Source of the DNA: Cyanidiococcus yangmingshanensis
Lineage: Eukaryota; Rhodophyta; Bangiophyceae; Cyanidiales; Cyanidiaceae
Direction: 5' to 3'
Assembly (NCBI GenBank): GCA_013995675.1
Contig: VWRR01000007.1
Span: 248,001 to 312,000, forward strand
Length of the DNA stretch: 64,000 nucleotides
A program made the position numbers and the translations under genes. The notes under the pieces were generated by a model. It had not been told where the DNA came from. It made no database searches and worked only from the letters and a program-made list of their open reading frames with translations. Of this stretch, positions 55,093 through 64,000 are shown one piece after another; the first letter of the stretch is position 1; every line of letters starts with the position of its first letter.

Positions 55093-56327
55093 ATGTTCTC
55101 TCGAGTCTATCGTCAGCCAATCTACCCACTCGATGAGCACCAGGATTCGAGTAAATGGTCGCTATCGCAACCTCACGGGTGCGGATTGGCGCGGCGTGTC
55201 GTCGCCAGTCGGTTGTCGGCCAGAATCGGTCGTGCTCTAGGTTCGCACTCGGTCCGAAAGCGGTGTATGAGTGTTCCGACGCTACGAATCCTGGTTGGTG
55301 TAAAGCGTGTTGTCGACTATGCCGTGAAAGTGAGGGTCAAACCAGATCATTCCGCGGTCGAGACCGCAAACTTGAAAACGTCGATGAATCCCTTCTGCGA
55401 GCTCGCGGTTGAGGCGGCCGTGCAGCTGCGGGAGCGTCTCGGAGCCGAGCGTGTCGCCGAGGTAGTGGCCGCTAGCATCGGGCCTGCAGCAAACCAGGAA
55501 ACTTTGCGGACGGCGCTGGCCATGGGTGCTGACCGTGCAGTGCTGGTGAGTACGGATAACGCGTCCGCTGCCGCGAACTCGCCTTCGCTTGAGTCTGAGC
55601 CGCTCGGAGTCGCTCGAGCGCTCGCTGCCATGCAGTCGCGTCTCAATGCGAACCTGATCATACTCGGAAAGCAGGCCATTGACGATGACGCGAACCAGAC
55701 TGGCCAGTTGCTGGCCGGTATCTTAAACTGGTCACAGGTAAGTGAAACAAAGACGTTGCAGCGTTGAGTCGTTCGCGCTCCATGATGAATGTATCAGCCG
55801 CTTTTTCACGACGGTCTACTGAGTCCAAGCCAGTGCGGATATCGGCTTGCACCCTGTTGGTATTCTGAGAGCGCGCAATGACGGCTGCATCTGGACGGAC
55901 CGAAGACATGGTCTGCGCTACTCGAGACCTAATAGAATATGATAACTAACCGAAGCCGACGCTCTTCTCGGTGTATATCCAGGCAACGTTTCTATCCAAG
56001 ATTGAGTTTGAAGAGCAAAGCGATTGGCTTCAAGTCGATCGCGAAGTGGATGAAGGAATCGAGCGACTACGATTACGTCTGCCGTGTGTGCTCACGTGCG
56101 ACCTGCGTTTGAACCAGCCGCGTTACGTAACTTTACCGAATTTGATGCGGGCCAAAACGAAACCAATCGAGACGCGAACACCTTCTGAACTTGGTGTAAC
56201 ACTGAACCCACACTGGATGATAACACGTGTTGATGAACCGCCTTCCCGTCGGCAGGTCACGATGCTGCGAAATGTTGATGAACTGGTGGCGAAACTGCGT
56301 CAGCTCGGTGTATTGAACCGCTCCTGA
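55093..56327 (+). CDS. ETFB: Electron transfer flavoprotein beta subunit (two exons), mitochondrial
   Basis: ETF passes electrons from acyl-CoA and other mitochondrial dehydrogenases to ETF-ubiquinone oxidoreductase; the beta chain binds AMP. ATG 55093 gives a basic presequence of about 58 residues ([20 protein letters not shown]), and the conserved part starts near [20 protein letters not shown]. Family blocks are [49 protein letters not shown], and in exon 2 [20 protein letters not shown] and [14 protein letters not shown]. Exons are 55093-55737 and 55983-56327; the splice junction joins LNWSQ to [10 protein letters not shown] as in other ETF beta chains. Confidence 0.95.
55738..55982 (+). 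other. Spliceosomal intron in ETF beta (245 bp)
   Basis: Donor GTAAGT at 55738, acceptor TATCCAG ending at 55982 and the branch sequence ATAACTAACC about 40 bases upstream. It is a phase-0 intron and splicing restores the conserved protein exactly. The donor and branch match the PrxQ intron, supporting a small, uniform intron set. Confidence 0.94.
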
Positions 56328-57462
56328 AACAGCGCCATCGTCCAAGTTGAACTGCATCTCGACTAAAGTTACAAGGTGCTTTGGGAAAAATCGCGAGCCC
56401 TCAACGCGCTTCCCAGTGACTGAAACCCATTGGAATGCAAGGCAGCGAGCATCGACGCTTTCGGGATCGCTCGTGGCCCCTGCCTGCGTGCTCGACTTGC
56501 TCGGGGACCAGGGACGACCCCAGTGACCTGAACGTTGATGTTCATCGACTTTTTTCGATAGGTATTGAGGCTCATGGATACGTTTCCCCAGGAGTTGCGC
56601 TCAGGCTTCATTCTGGGAAAGGCAGTCGGGCCAACCGTGATCGGAGCGACCTCGAAGCGAGTCCCGAGTGGGTAGGTAACGCGTCAACCACGCGAGCCGC
56701 CCAGGACCTGTCTTTCTCCAATTCGGTCTGCCCGCATCTTCAAGCGCGGATCCGTCTCCACAAGTCGCTACCTGTCGCTTACTACTAAGCGAGTACAGCG
56801 CAGTCCATAGCGCAGCCGTGCCTGCCCGCACGTTGCAGGTCGCTGCCGACGCTCCGTCCACGGGGCGTCCTCCGCACTGTGTGCAACAGAGCGCCGACAA
56901 GCACTGATTACGATAGCGCTGAAACAATACCCATCGCTTTCTGATACTTGTAAACAATTTCGTTGAGATGGCTTTCCTCCGCGCCTCGGTTGGGGTTCGC
57001 ACTCCAGGTCCTGATAGAGCGCTCTCAGCGCAGCTCACGCTGCAACCGCACGAAAACAGTGGACTCAGCCTAAAGCGCTCTTTCAGACCCGAATCAGGCG
57101 CTCACTTGAGCTGTAAGAAATCTGACTCTTCCAGTTTCATGTTCGTGAAACTGGACGATCAAAAGTGCATCAGTCGTTGGAAGGAACGCAAACGCAAAGA
57201 CGTTCTGCGTCCGAAAACGCACTGTCCGCTTGTTCGTCGACCGACAAAGGCAAAGCGTCTCGGCACGGGACGACTTCGGGTTGAAGGGTCTCCGTCTCTA
57301 CTGGTCGTCGTTTGTGCGGGTCATCGAAGCAGCATGTCTGGCAGCTTATTCTTTCTACATTCCAGGCGATACGTTGTGGGGTATTTGGCACCAGTCAGGG
57401 CTTTGCCAGTGCGAACTCGGAGCGCCCGAAGCGCATCCTTTGAAACGCGCGCTGCACTTGGC
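56328..57462. other. Intergenic region and possible 5' extension of the PpiC-rhodanese gene
   Basis: The PpiC-rhodanese frame is open back to ATG 56968 (MAFLRASVGVRTPG). Codons 1-165 of it are Arg/Ser-rich and show no domain. In the +1 frame, 57230-57466 contains a hydrophobic, aromatic stretch (WSSFVRVIEAACLAAYSFYI), so another small coding unit is possible. 56328-56960 shows nothing convincing. Confidence 0.35.
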
Positions 57463-58300
57463 ATGAACCCGGGTCCGAGCGTGCCCCTCTGGTCGTCTCA
57501 GCATCGCCTGCTTCGTAGCGGGTTGCAACGTTGGCACTGGCGCTCGCGCGCAAACTCGGAGGTTCCTCGCCGCACGAATGGGGTTCGTATGCAGGCCGAC
57601 GGGACCGAAACCAGGGCAGTCCAAACGGAGCCGCACCGTGCAGTGACGTTTATTCGGGCACGGCACATTCTGGTGGAGTCTGAGCAGATGGCGAATACGG
57701 TGCTGGAAGCAGATTCGTTCTTGCACGTCTGCAGGCTCGCGAACACAGCTGTTTTCCTCCCTGGCCCGGACGTTGTCGACCTGCGAGACGCGAACACGCG
57801 GTGGCGAACTGGGCTGGTTTCGACGCGGCCAGATGGTCCCATCCTTCGAGGAGGCGTGTTTGGAGGCGACCGTCCATGAACCGTTTAAAGTTCGGACTGA
57901 ATTTGGATGGCATATCGTGGAAGTGTTGGAGTTTGGTTCTCAGCGCGGGGTGATTTCGCCTGAGGAGTTTGCCCAAGTGTATCGAGATCCCGACCTGCGA
58001 AAGCGATATCAGCTGGTTGATGTGCGCGAGCCTGGGGAACTGGAACTGGTTTCGTTGGACGGTTTTATGAACCTTCCATTGAATGAGTACTCACGTTGGC
58101 GTCATTTGGTGGAGGGTGACGGCGAGCAGGAGCCGGTGTTAGACCGCAGTCGACCGGTGATTGTCATGTGCCACCACGGCATTCGTAGTGCAACCATGTG
58201 TGCTTATCTCAGCCAGCAGGGCTTTCATGATGTACTGAATCTCTTGGGCGGTATTGACGCCTATGCCACGAAAGTTGATTCTAGTTTGCGGCGATATTAA
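57463..58300 (+). CDS. Parvulin (PpiC) - rhodanese fusion protein, STR12-like (composite over one +1 frame change)
   Basis: The order of a parvulin-type prolyl isomerase followed by a rhodanese domain matches the plant plastid protein annotated as rhodanese/PpiC domain-containing protein (STR12). The isomerase starts at TFIRARHILVESEQMANTVL. After a +1 change near 57.74 kb it continues as LFSSLARTLSTCETRTRGGE, LGWFRRGQMVPSFEEACLEA and FGWHIVEVLEF. The rhodanese part has YQLVDVREPGELELVSLDGF, NLPLNEY and the loop VMCHHGIRSATMCAYL, whose central Cys is the expected catalytic residue, then LLGGIDAYA. ATG 57463 (MNPGPSVPLWSSQHRLLRSG) gives a leader of about 65 residues; ATG 56968 is also open. 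Plastid location is inferred from the plant relative. Confidence 0.82.
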
Positions 58301-58919
58301 GCACAACAGGAACAAGAGTTGATACGTGAAGGATCGGGGCTGGAATGATCACAGCAAGTGTCGATGGTCTGCGCGTCTCCCGTCCCACGGTGGCCTCGCC
58401 TGGACGAGCACGTGCACGGTCATGAATGTTGGCCGGTTTTTGTTGCTCTCCAAAGGCAACTGAAGGGGAGTTGTCGTTGACGCGATAGCCTGAAACGGGG
58501 TGTCTTCGGAATGCGCGCGGACCTTGGTAACGTTACTGCAAACAGAGCGTCATGATGGTAACGTTTTTGGTCATTGCCACGCTCTGGGTGCTCCATTCGA
58601 TTGCAGCGCCTACCTCAATGAGCACCAGGTTGCTGTTTTTGGAAGGTTCACTCCCGAACGTTGTACTTGCGGAAAGCAGACTGCCTGCAGTGCCTGGACA
58701 AGGCACTCGATGTGCACTGCATCAGCAGGGACGCTCCAATGGGTATTCGATGCCTGCATAAAGCATGGATCGGGTCTTTTCGCCAAGAGGATGATGAAAA
58801 GTCGTCCACACCTCTTTTGTGCAATGCTGATCAAAACGGGGTCAGCCGGCAGTCCATGCGATATGAACCATCCGCCGAGATAGACTCCTAGACCGTACTC
58901 AGACTCATATGGGTGCGCT
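58301..58919. other. Convergent spacer
   Basis: This lies between the PpiC-rhodanese 3' end and the coiled-coil gene's 3' end. It contains the minus ORF at 58610-58978, listed separately; 58301-58600 shows nothing recognisable. Confidence 0.4.
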
Positions 58920-58978
58920 TTACAGAGCATCTCGAGGTTGGCTCGGGGCACCGCGGCAACGAGCGGACTGCCGCTCAT
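58610..58978 (-). other. Possible small ORF, unidentified
   Basis: An ATG-led minus ORF of about 122 codons (MSGSPLVAAVPRANLEML; EYGLGVYLGGWFISHGLPAD; KRCGRLFIILLAKRPD) that overlaps the last 59 bases of the coiled-coil gene in another frame. Its content looks coding-like. It may be a separate gene or, after a frame change, the true C-terminal part of the coiled-coil gene. Confidence 0.28.
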
Positions 58979-61275
58979 CGGCAGGCGATGGGGCAAGTCG
59001 ACGCAACCAGTACCATAGACTTTGTTGGTGGAGGCGCTTGCATCGATTCAGTTCGGTTTGCGCCTCCACAAGGTCATGTTCAAGACGTAGGCGCTGGTAG
59101 CGTGTCGCATTCGCATCCCATTCCAGGCGCTCGAGTCGCTCATAAAGATCCGTCTTTTCGCGACGAAGCGAAGCGATGTGCGACATGGCAGACGCGTACT
59201 GTCGCATAATCCGACCGCAGTGCATGTGTCGCTGCTGCATCGCGCGATGGCAACGAGCAATGTGCACTATCCAGACGAGTTGGAACAAAACCAGGATCGG
59301 AAGATACGATGGTTCGTTGACACTCACCGCGATTCGAGGCCGAGTCCCTGAAAGCGTGCGCCTTGTGGTCATCATCCTCGCTCTGTTTGTCGCTCGTGCG
59401 GCAGGTTATCGGCACGACTGGCGACGTGTCGCCCCGATCGCTGATGCTCTGGAGCACCTGCTTATTGTCCGCATCAATTTGCGTGCTCATCGAGAGCAAG
59501 CTGGACTGATCAGTAACTGCAGAATCCGCAGCGCTGGCTGTTTCGGACGATGTCACACAAGTCTTGATTCGGAGCTCATGCAGTTCATTCTCGAGATTCG
59601 CGATTCGTTCATCTCGCTCACACAAGCGGGCCTGCATGCAGAGAAGCTGGCCACAAAGCTCTTCATTGGCAGTCTGTAGGGCGTCTGCCTGTTGCGCTCG
59701 CATCTCGGCCTCGACGCACGATGTCTGCAATGTCCGAATAACGTCTTGTTGATGCTCGCAATGAGACTCCATGGCTGCAACGAGCCTACGCATGGTCGAG
59801 TCTCTCTCTGCGAGATGCTCGCGCGATTCACAATACTCCTGAAAGGTTCGGGATAGTTGGCGAATTTCAAGTATTTTGCTCATCAGGTGGCTGCGTAGTT
59901 CATGATACTGCCGTCTTGCCGACTCGAGAGCCAGATGCAGTGCACAGACTTGATCTTCGATCGGTTGGCTCGCTTGCTTGATGGCATTCGCGCTAGGGAA
60001 GGTCGATTTGAACGTAGCGTCGCGGGGCCGGCAGATCTCATTCGTTTGCGAGGCGACCTCCGTCCGGATTGTTTGCGTTGCTGTCGAACCCTCACCGCTC
60101 CTTGTCGGCATTGAATGAGCAGCTCTGCATTCAGCGAGAGCATGTTCGGTTTGTGCCCCAAACGAAGCGGGCGCCACGGTTTTCCGCACGTGCTCCCTCG
60201 AAACTTCATCGCGTGCTGGGCTTGACGAGTCCCCTGAGTCTGCGGATACGATGGCGGCATGGTGGCTGCTGGCTTCTCCCATGTCGGCGTAAGCCTGATC
60301 CGGCCGGTTCTCTTCACATTCGTCTGGGTCCCAACAGTCCATATCCTGCATAATCGCCGTGATGAAATCCTGGTCTGTGCTCGCATCTAGCGTCTTCGAC
60401 GCGAGCGGCTTGTCCTCCGAAAAGAGCCCCGGTCGCAGCAGTTGCTTGATGCGGCACCCATCCATCAGTTTGGGTTTGGTCGAATCCCTCGAAGCGCCAA
60501 GGACCTGCTCTTCCGTACCCGTCGAGTCCGCATACAAAGCAGAGCCACTTGCAGTGTCGTCTATCGTCCCCGTGACTGCGAAGGCCGCCTCTGGGATTCG
60601 CCATGCATTCTCCTGATACGCGCGTTCTACATTGGCGATGGTGCATTCGTGCTCGAGCTCTCGGATTCGCTGCTCATGAAGCTCAAAACTTTCTAGAAGC
60701 AGGCGACAGAGCTGCAGTGCTTGTCCGAGACCCGCCTCCAGTAGCATCGCCGCTACAAACGCAACCTGGAAAGCACGACTCGGATCTTGTCGATTCTGGA
60801 GCGCCTCCCGATAGTGCTGCAGACGTCCAAACGAGTCCAAAAAATACGGTATGCGCTGCATAGAATCCAGTTGCTTCTTCAAATTCTCCAACGTTGGAAG
60901 CTCATTCAGTTCTAAACGAGCTCGTTGCTGCTCCCGCTCTGCGAGATAACCCGCCGAGGTCAAGGGCCGAACGCAGAGCTCTTCCGCACCGCCGCCTGGC
61001 TCGCGCACTTGGCCCCCTGGCTCAACCAACAGAACCAGAAACAGCGCTTGTTCTTGAAGTGCATCTGGCAGCGTGCCCTCAAGATCACGAGCTAGTTGCG
61101 CAAGCGCCTCTAGCTGGGTCCGACAACGCCGTTTCGTCTCCGTCGTGCAGCCCACGTGCGGTGCAGACGCGGCCTCCTCAACGGGCCGCAGTATGGGCCA
61201 CGACACTGGATCATTTTCTTTTCCATCCCGTGAATCTAATATACGTCGATCCGTTACCCCCAAATCCAACTCCAT
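58920..61275 (-). CDS. Large coiled-coil protein, unidentified (composite over one +1 frame change)
   Basis: ATG 61275 (MELDLGVTDRRILDS) opens a frame of about 711 codons to 59140; an earlier in-frame TTG at 61317 is less likely. The protein is mostly helical and charged: ELPTLENLKKQLDSMQRI, FELHEQRIRELEHECTIANV, then a Ser/Thr/Asp-rich middle and a second coiled coil (RLCERDERIANLENELHELR). Near 59.2 kb coding character passes to the +1 frame, which continues the coiled coil (SLRREKTDLYERLERLEWDA; LRLEHDLVEAQTELNRCKRL) to a stop at 58920. Total length is about 785 residues. It could be a structural, centrosome-like or tethering protein. No motor, kinase or other catalytic motif is visible and no family is assigned. 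Confidence 0.6.
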
Positions 61276-62084
61276 TGCCTCAACGCGATGAATGAAGCGA
61301 CCGACTTGGGTGCCCAACCCTTATGAAAACAACAGACGACAACATCGCGTTCGGCCCTTCGCGCGCCACACCGCCCCAGTAGCGATCTGTTCGCGGTCGG
61401 CGTGTCGCCAAGAGACGATTTGAATGCAAGGATTTCCGATCGTCGAGCAACGAAATATAAAGGACACACCATCGCAACGTCCGTTAGCATGGACATCCCA
61501 TTCATGGACGGGTATGTTCTCAACGACAGCGACACGTATCAGTAAAGCGTGCCGTCCTTGGATTCGTCATTCGATGCCAAACACAGGTCTATGAGGTGCA
61601 TCTGTATGCACGAAGTGATCGCTTGAGGCACGCAAGTATTCGTCAAGTATCGAGATGAGCATATTTGGTGAGACGTGATGTTGGGCGGTCTCGTAGAGAT
61701 GCGTTGCAAGTGCAGGCGAGTCTGCAGCGCACTTCGTTCAACGACGAGTCTATCAGGATGCGTGGAAGGTGCGTTTACTTTCGTTGATATTTTTGGGAGG
61801 CGGCTCGCGGCGTTGAGTCATCATATCGAGTCGACTCGTGCGCTGCGGCATTATGCTCCGCAGCATTGCTCTGGATCGTACTGCGAACGCTGCTGGCGGG
61901 CGTCAAGGATGTCGTTTGGGCAACGCGCTAGGGAAAAGCATCCGCTTCGATGTCGATGGCAGCCGCTTTACAGTATACATATGCCTTGTTCATCGCATCC
62001 AGTCCAGCGTCTCTTCGGGTGATCTTGGTCGAGGCGTTGCATGCGTGTGGGTGTTTTGGCTCTTGGCGGGCAGACTTCGTTCCA
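61276..62084. other. Spacer upstream of the coiled-coil gene
   Basis: This lies between the coiled-coil gene start and the 3' end of CYP51, both minus strand. Overlapping plus ORFs (61675-62022, 61838-62218) have no recognisable domain. Confidence 0.4.
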
Positions 62085-63668
62085 TCAAGTGCGTCGGCGC
62101 CACTGCACCAGGCATGGTGGTTTCGGACCTACCACCATCGCGTTATAATCGGGCGGAGGCAATGGTCCAAGCGGCTCAAGATCAAAGTCACGTAACAGGA
62201 CACTCCAGATTGTCTTGATCTGTAGATAGGCGAATTGCTCTCCCATGCAGGCATGCCGACCGCCCCCGAATCCAATGTGACTGAAGGGCGCTCGCTTGTC
62301 CTCCTCGCGCGGGGCAGCGTAGCGGTCCGGGTCGTAGCGATCGGGCTCCGCGAACACTTCTGCCAAACGCATCGATATCGGCGGCGATATGGCCACGATA
62401 TCGTCCTTGGGGATCACGTATCCACGGTACGATCTCGGTTGCACTACTTGGCGCATAAGAAAGATGAGCGGCGGAAACATACGCAGCGCCTCTTTGATGC
62501 ACCGATGTAAATTTTCCAGCCGCAAAAGCGCATCATAATCGATTCGAAAGCGGCCTGATTCATCATACAATATTTGTTTTTGTTCTGAGCGAACGCGGGC
62601 AACAAGCTCAGGGTTTCGAAGCATTAGCAGACCGGTCCATGTTCCCGTGATGGTACTCGTATGCTGGCCTGCAAAGAGCACGGCAATCAAAAGCCCGGTA
62701 ATCTGCTCGTCAGTGAGGCTCGTGCCATCCCGATACGTCGAATCCATGAACACCTGTAACACATCAACTTCCTTGGCCGCTTCAAGTGCCTGCTGCGGAT
62801 CTTGTAGCATCCGCTGGGCCTGTTCGGCGATCTCTTGATAACGCTTCCTCCGATTGGCAATGATCCGCGCGAAGAGTTGACGCATTTCGTGATTGGCCCG
62901 GTTTCGCTGCCAATGAGCTCTGCAAGGAAAGTTCGGCGCGAACACCGACAGCGGTTGCATTCCTTGATCCAGTTGATGATAGAGCGTGCTGACCTCTTCG
63001 AATAGTTGTTCGCGCACTTCCCGTCCCATGAGACATCGTGATGCGGTCAAGATAATCAACTCGGATAGGCTTTTCAGCAGATCTGCGTTCCCGCTACGCC
63101 CTTGCCAGTGCCGTTGAAAGTAGGTCTCTGCTTCAGCAACCATAAGAGGCACATATTCGCGTAGGCGGGCCGCTCGTAGTGCCGTTGAGACGAAGCGAAA
63201 CTGCTCCAGACGGACGGTTAGCGGCGCGTCGTACACGACCCCTCGTCCGAAGACGGGCACCGAAAAGGCGTAGACTGGTGCTTGATCAAGCTCATCGTCC
63301 GTTGCACGAAAGAAAACCTCGTGTGCACTCGGACCAACCAGAAACGTAAAGCGTTTCGGTCCTATCGCGATCGTGAACACATCCCCAAGCTGAGCGTAGG
63401 CGCGCTCGGCTAGTCGTAGCGGATTTCGAGCGAACGCGAACAAGTTGCCCACCAACGGGAGCCCCTCCTGGTACATGGGCGGCAGCTTCAGTCCTGTCCC
63501 GTCTCTCGTTTTCAACTGAACAAGAACGGCCGACAGAGACTGCACGAGACGCGTGACAAGCCAGAAAAGTAGCGATAGCGCGAACACCAACCATCCGATT
63601 GCTTCCGTGTCACCATCACGTGCTCGTGTCAGCAGTGATGCAACATGTCCCTGGATGGAATCGACCAT
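62085..63668 (-). CDS. CYP51: Cytochrome P450 CYP51, sterol 14-alpha-demethylase
   Basis: CYP51 removes the 14-alpha-methyl group of lanosterol, obtusifoliol or a related sterol in the endoplasmic reticulum using NADPH-P450 reductase. The 527-residue protein has an N-terminal anchor (residues 24-50, IGWLVFALSLLFWLVTRLV). The I-helix motif AGQHTS (333-338) is diagnostic of CYP51. Also visible are ExxR (E393-R396 in EALRMFPP), the PERF-like region DPDRYAAPRE, and the heme loop FGGGRHACMGEQFAYLQIK with the axial Cys474. The end DYNAMVVGPKPPCLVQWRRR matches the CYP51 C-terminus. The frame is unbroken and ATG 63668 is the first Met. It acts before the C4-methylsterol oxidase encoded at 19 kb. Confidence 0.96.
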   Translation of the reverse strand: MVDSIQGHVASLLTRARDGDTEAIGWLVFALSLLFWLVTRLVQSLSAVLVQLKTRDGTGLKLPPMYQEGLPLVGNLFAFARNPLRLAERAYAQLGDVFTIAIGPKRFTFLVGPSAHEVFFRATDDELDQAPVYAFSVPVFGRGVVYDAPLTVRLEQFRFVSTALRAARLREYVPLMVAEAETYFQRHWQGRSGNADLLKSLSELIILTASRCLMGREVREQLFEEVSTLYHQLDQGMQPLSVFAPNFPCRAHWQRNRANHEMRQLFARIIANRRKRYQEIAEQAQRMLQDPQQALEAAKEVDVLQVFMDSTYRDGTSLTDEQITGLLIAVLFAGQHTSTITGTWTGLLMLRNPELVARVRSEQKQILYDESGRFRIDYDALLRLENLHRCIKEALRMFPPLIFLMRQVVQPRSYRGYVIPKDDIVAISPPISMRLAEVFAEPDRYDPDRYAAPREEDKRAPFSHIGFGGGRHACMGEQFAYLQIKTIWSVLLRDFDLEPLGPLPPPDYNAMVVGPKPPCLVQWRRRT

Positions 63669-64000
63669 GGATCGAGTCTCTGACGCTGTTGCTTACACCC
63701 TAGGCGGTTTAAAACTTGGTTTGTTGCGCCGTCCAGCACAAACCTACTCCGCTAGACTGGCCGACGTGACCGCACCCTGGTCCGCCGCTGGTCGTCCGCG
63801 CGTGTCCCTCGAATCGCTCTTGGCCTGCGCGTCGCGCGTCCAGGGTATTCGCTGCCGACTCGACGTGCATGATTCGATCGGTATGGGTCTCGGGGTTTGT
63901 AACCCATGATTCGCGTTCGATGGTCGAGGGAGCCGTTCCAGGGGACACAAAATCGGGGCTGATGCAACCATGAGGCATAGAGTCGTTGCGCTGTGACTTG
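63669..64000. other. Right-edge sequence upstream of CYP51
   Basis: Presumably the CYP51 promoter. ORFs of up to 90 codons are present on both strands, with nothing recognisable. Confidence 0.4.

Noticed and set aside
1-64000. Transposable or viral elements
   Set aside because: No reverse transcriptase, integrase, transposase, capsid-type ORF, terminal repeats or target-site duplications were recognised on either strand.

Overview
The window looks like nuclear DNA of a compact-genome red alga, most probably of the Cyanidiophyceae (a Cyanidioschyzon/Cyanidiococcus-like lineage). This is inference. It rests on eukaryotic housekeeping genes that are almost all intronless, two introns with GTAAGT donors and CTAAC branch points, plastid-type leaders with an early Phe (MFVP.., MFFVP.., MFVG..), and plastid, sterol and ascorbate-pathway genes side by side. 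No rRNA, tRNA, CRISPR array, transposon or viral element was recognised.

Layout. 1-2.4 kb: 5' part of a ubiquitin-like/STI1-like/FKBP_N-like protein (minus) and a 114-bp tandem repeat. 2.4-12.9 kb: a VPS13-type bridge lipid-transfer protein. 13-21 kb: a prenylcysteine-oxidase-like flavoprotein (minus), an ERK-type MAP kinase and a C4-methylsterol oxidase (minus). 21.3-26.7 kb: CPSF160 (minus). 27-34 kb: a DUF2358 protein, plastid-type biotin carboxylase and a BFN/UVR protein (minus). 35.2-39.2 kb: XRN2/RAT1. 39.9-42.9 kb: an FAD/NAD oxidoreductase of the type found next to SelD, and the E2 enzyme UBE2S (minus). 44-47.4 kb: a rhodanese, an OEP21-like barrel candidate and a cytochrome b561-CTR copper transporter fusion. 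49.2-56.3 kb: GDP-mannose 3,5-epimerase (minus), MGST3, peroxiredoxin Q (one intron), a coiled-coil membrane protein and ETF beta (one intron). 57.5-63.7 kb: a PpiC-rhodanese protein, a large coiled-coil protein (minus) and CYP51 (minus).

The genes do not form operons. Functional themes are sterol synthesis (SMO, CYP51), mRNA 3'-end formation and termination (CPSF160, XRN2), plastid functions (biotin carboxylase, BFN, PrxQ, PpiC-rhodanese, perhaps OEP21) and metal or redox handling (b561-CTR, PrxQ, MGST3, rhodaneses).

Many genes change reading frame, and at nearly every resolvable point the change is +1 in the direction of transcription, on both strands. Insertion-type consensus errors explain this best, so CDS spans that contain such a point are composites and are flagged. 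Several 'intergenic' stretches also hold coding-like segments in successive +1 frames and may be small genes broken in the same way.
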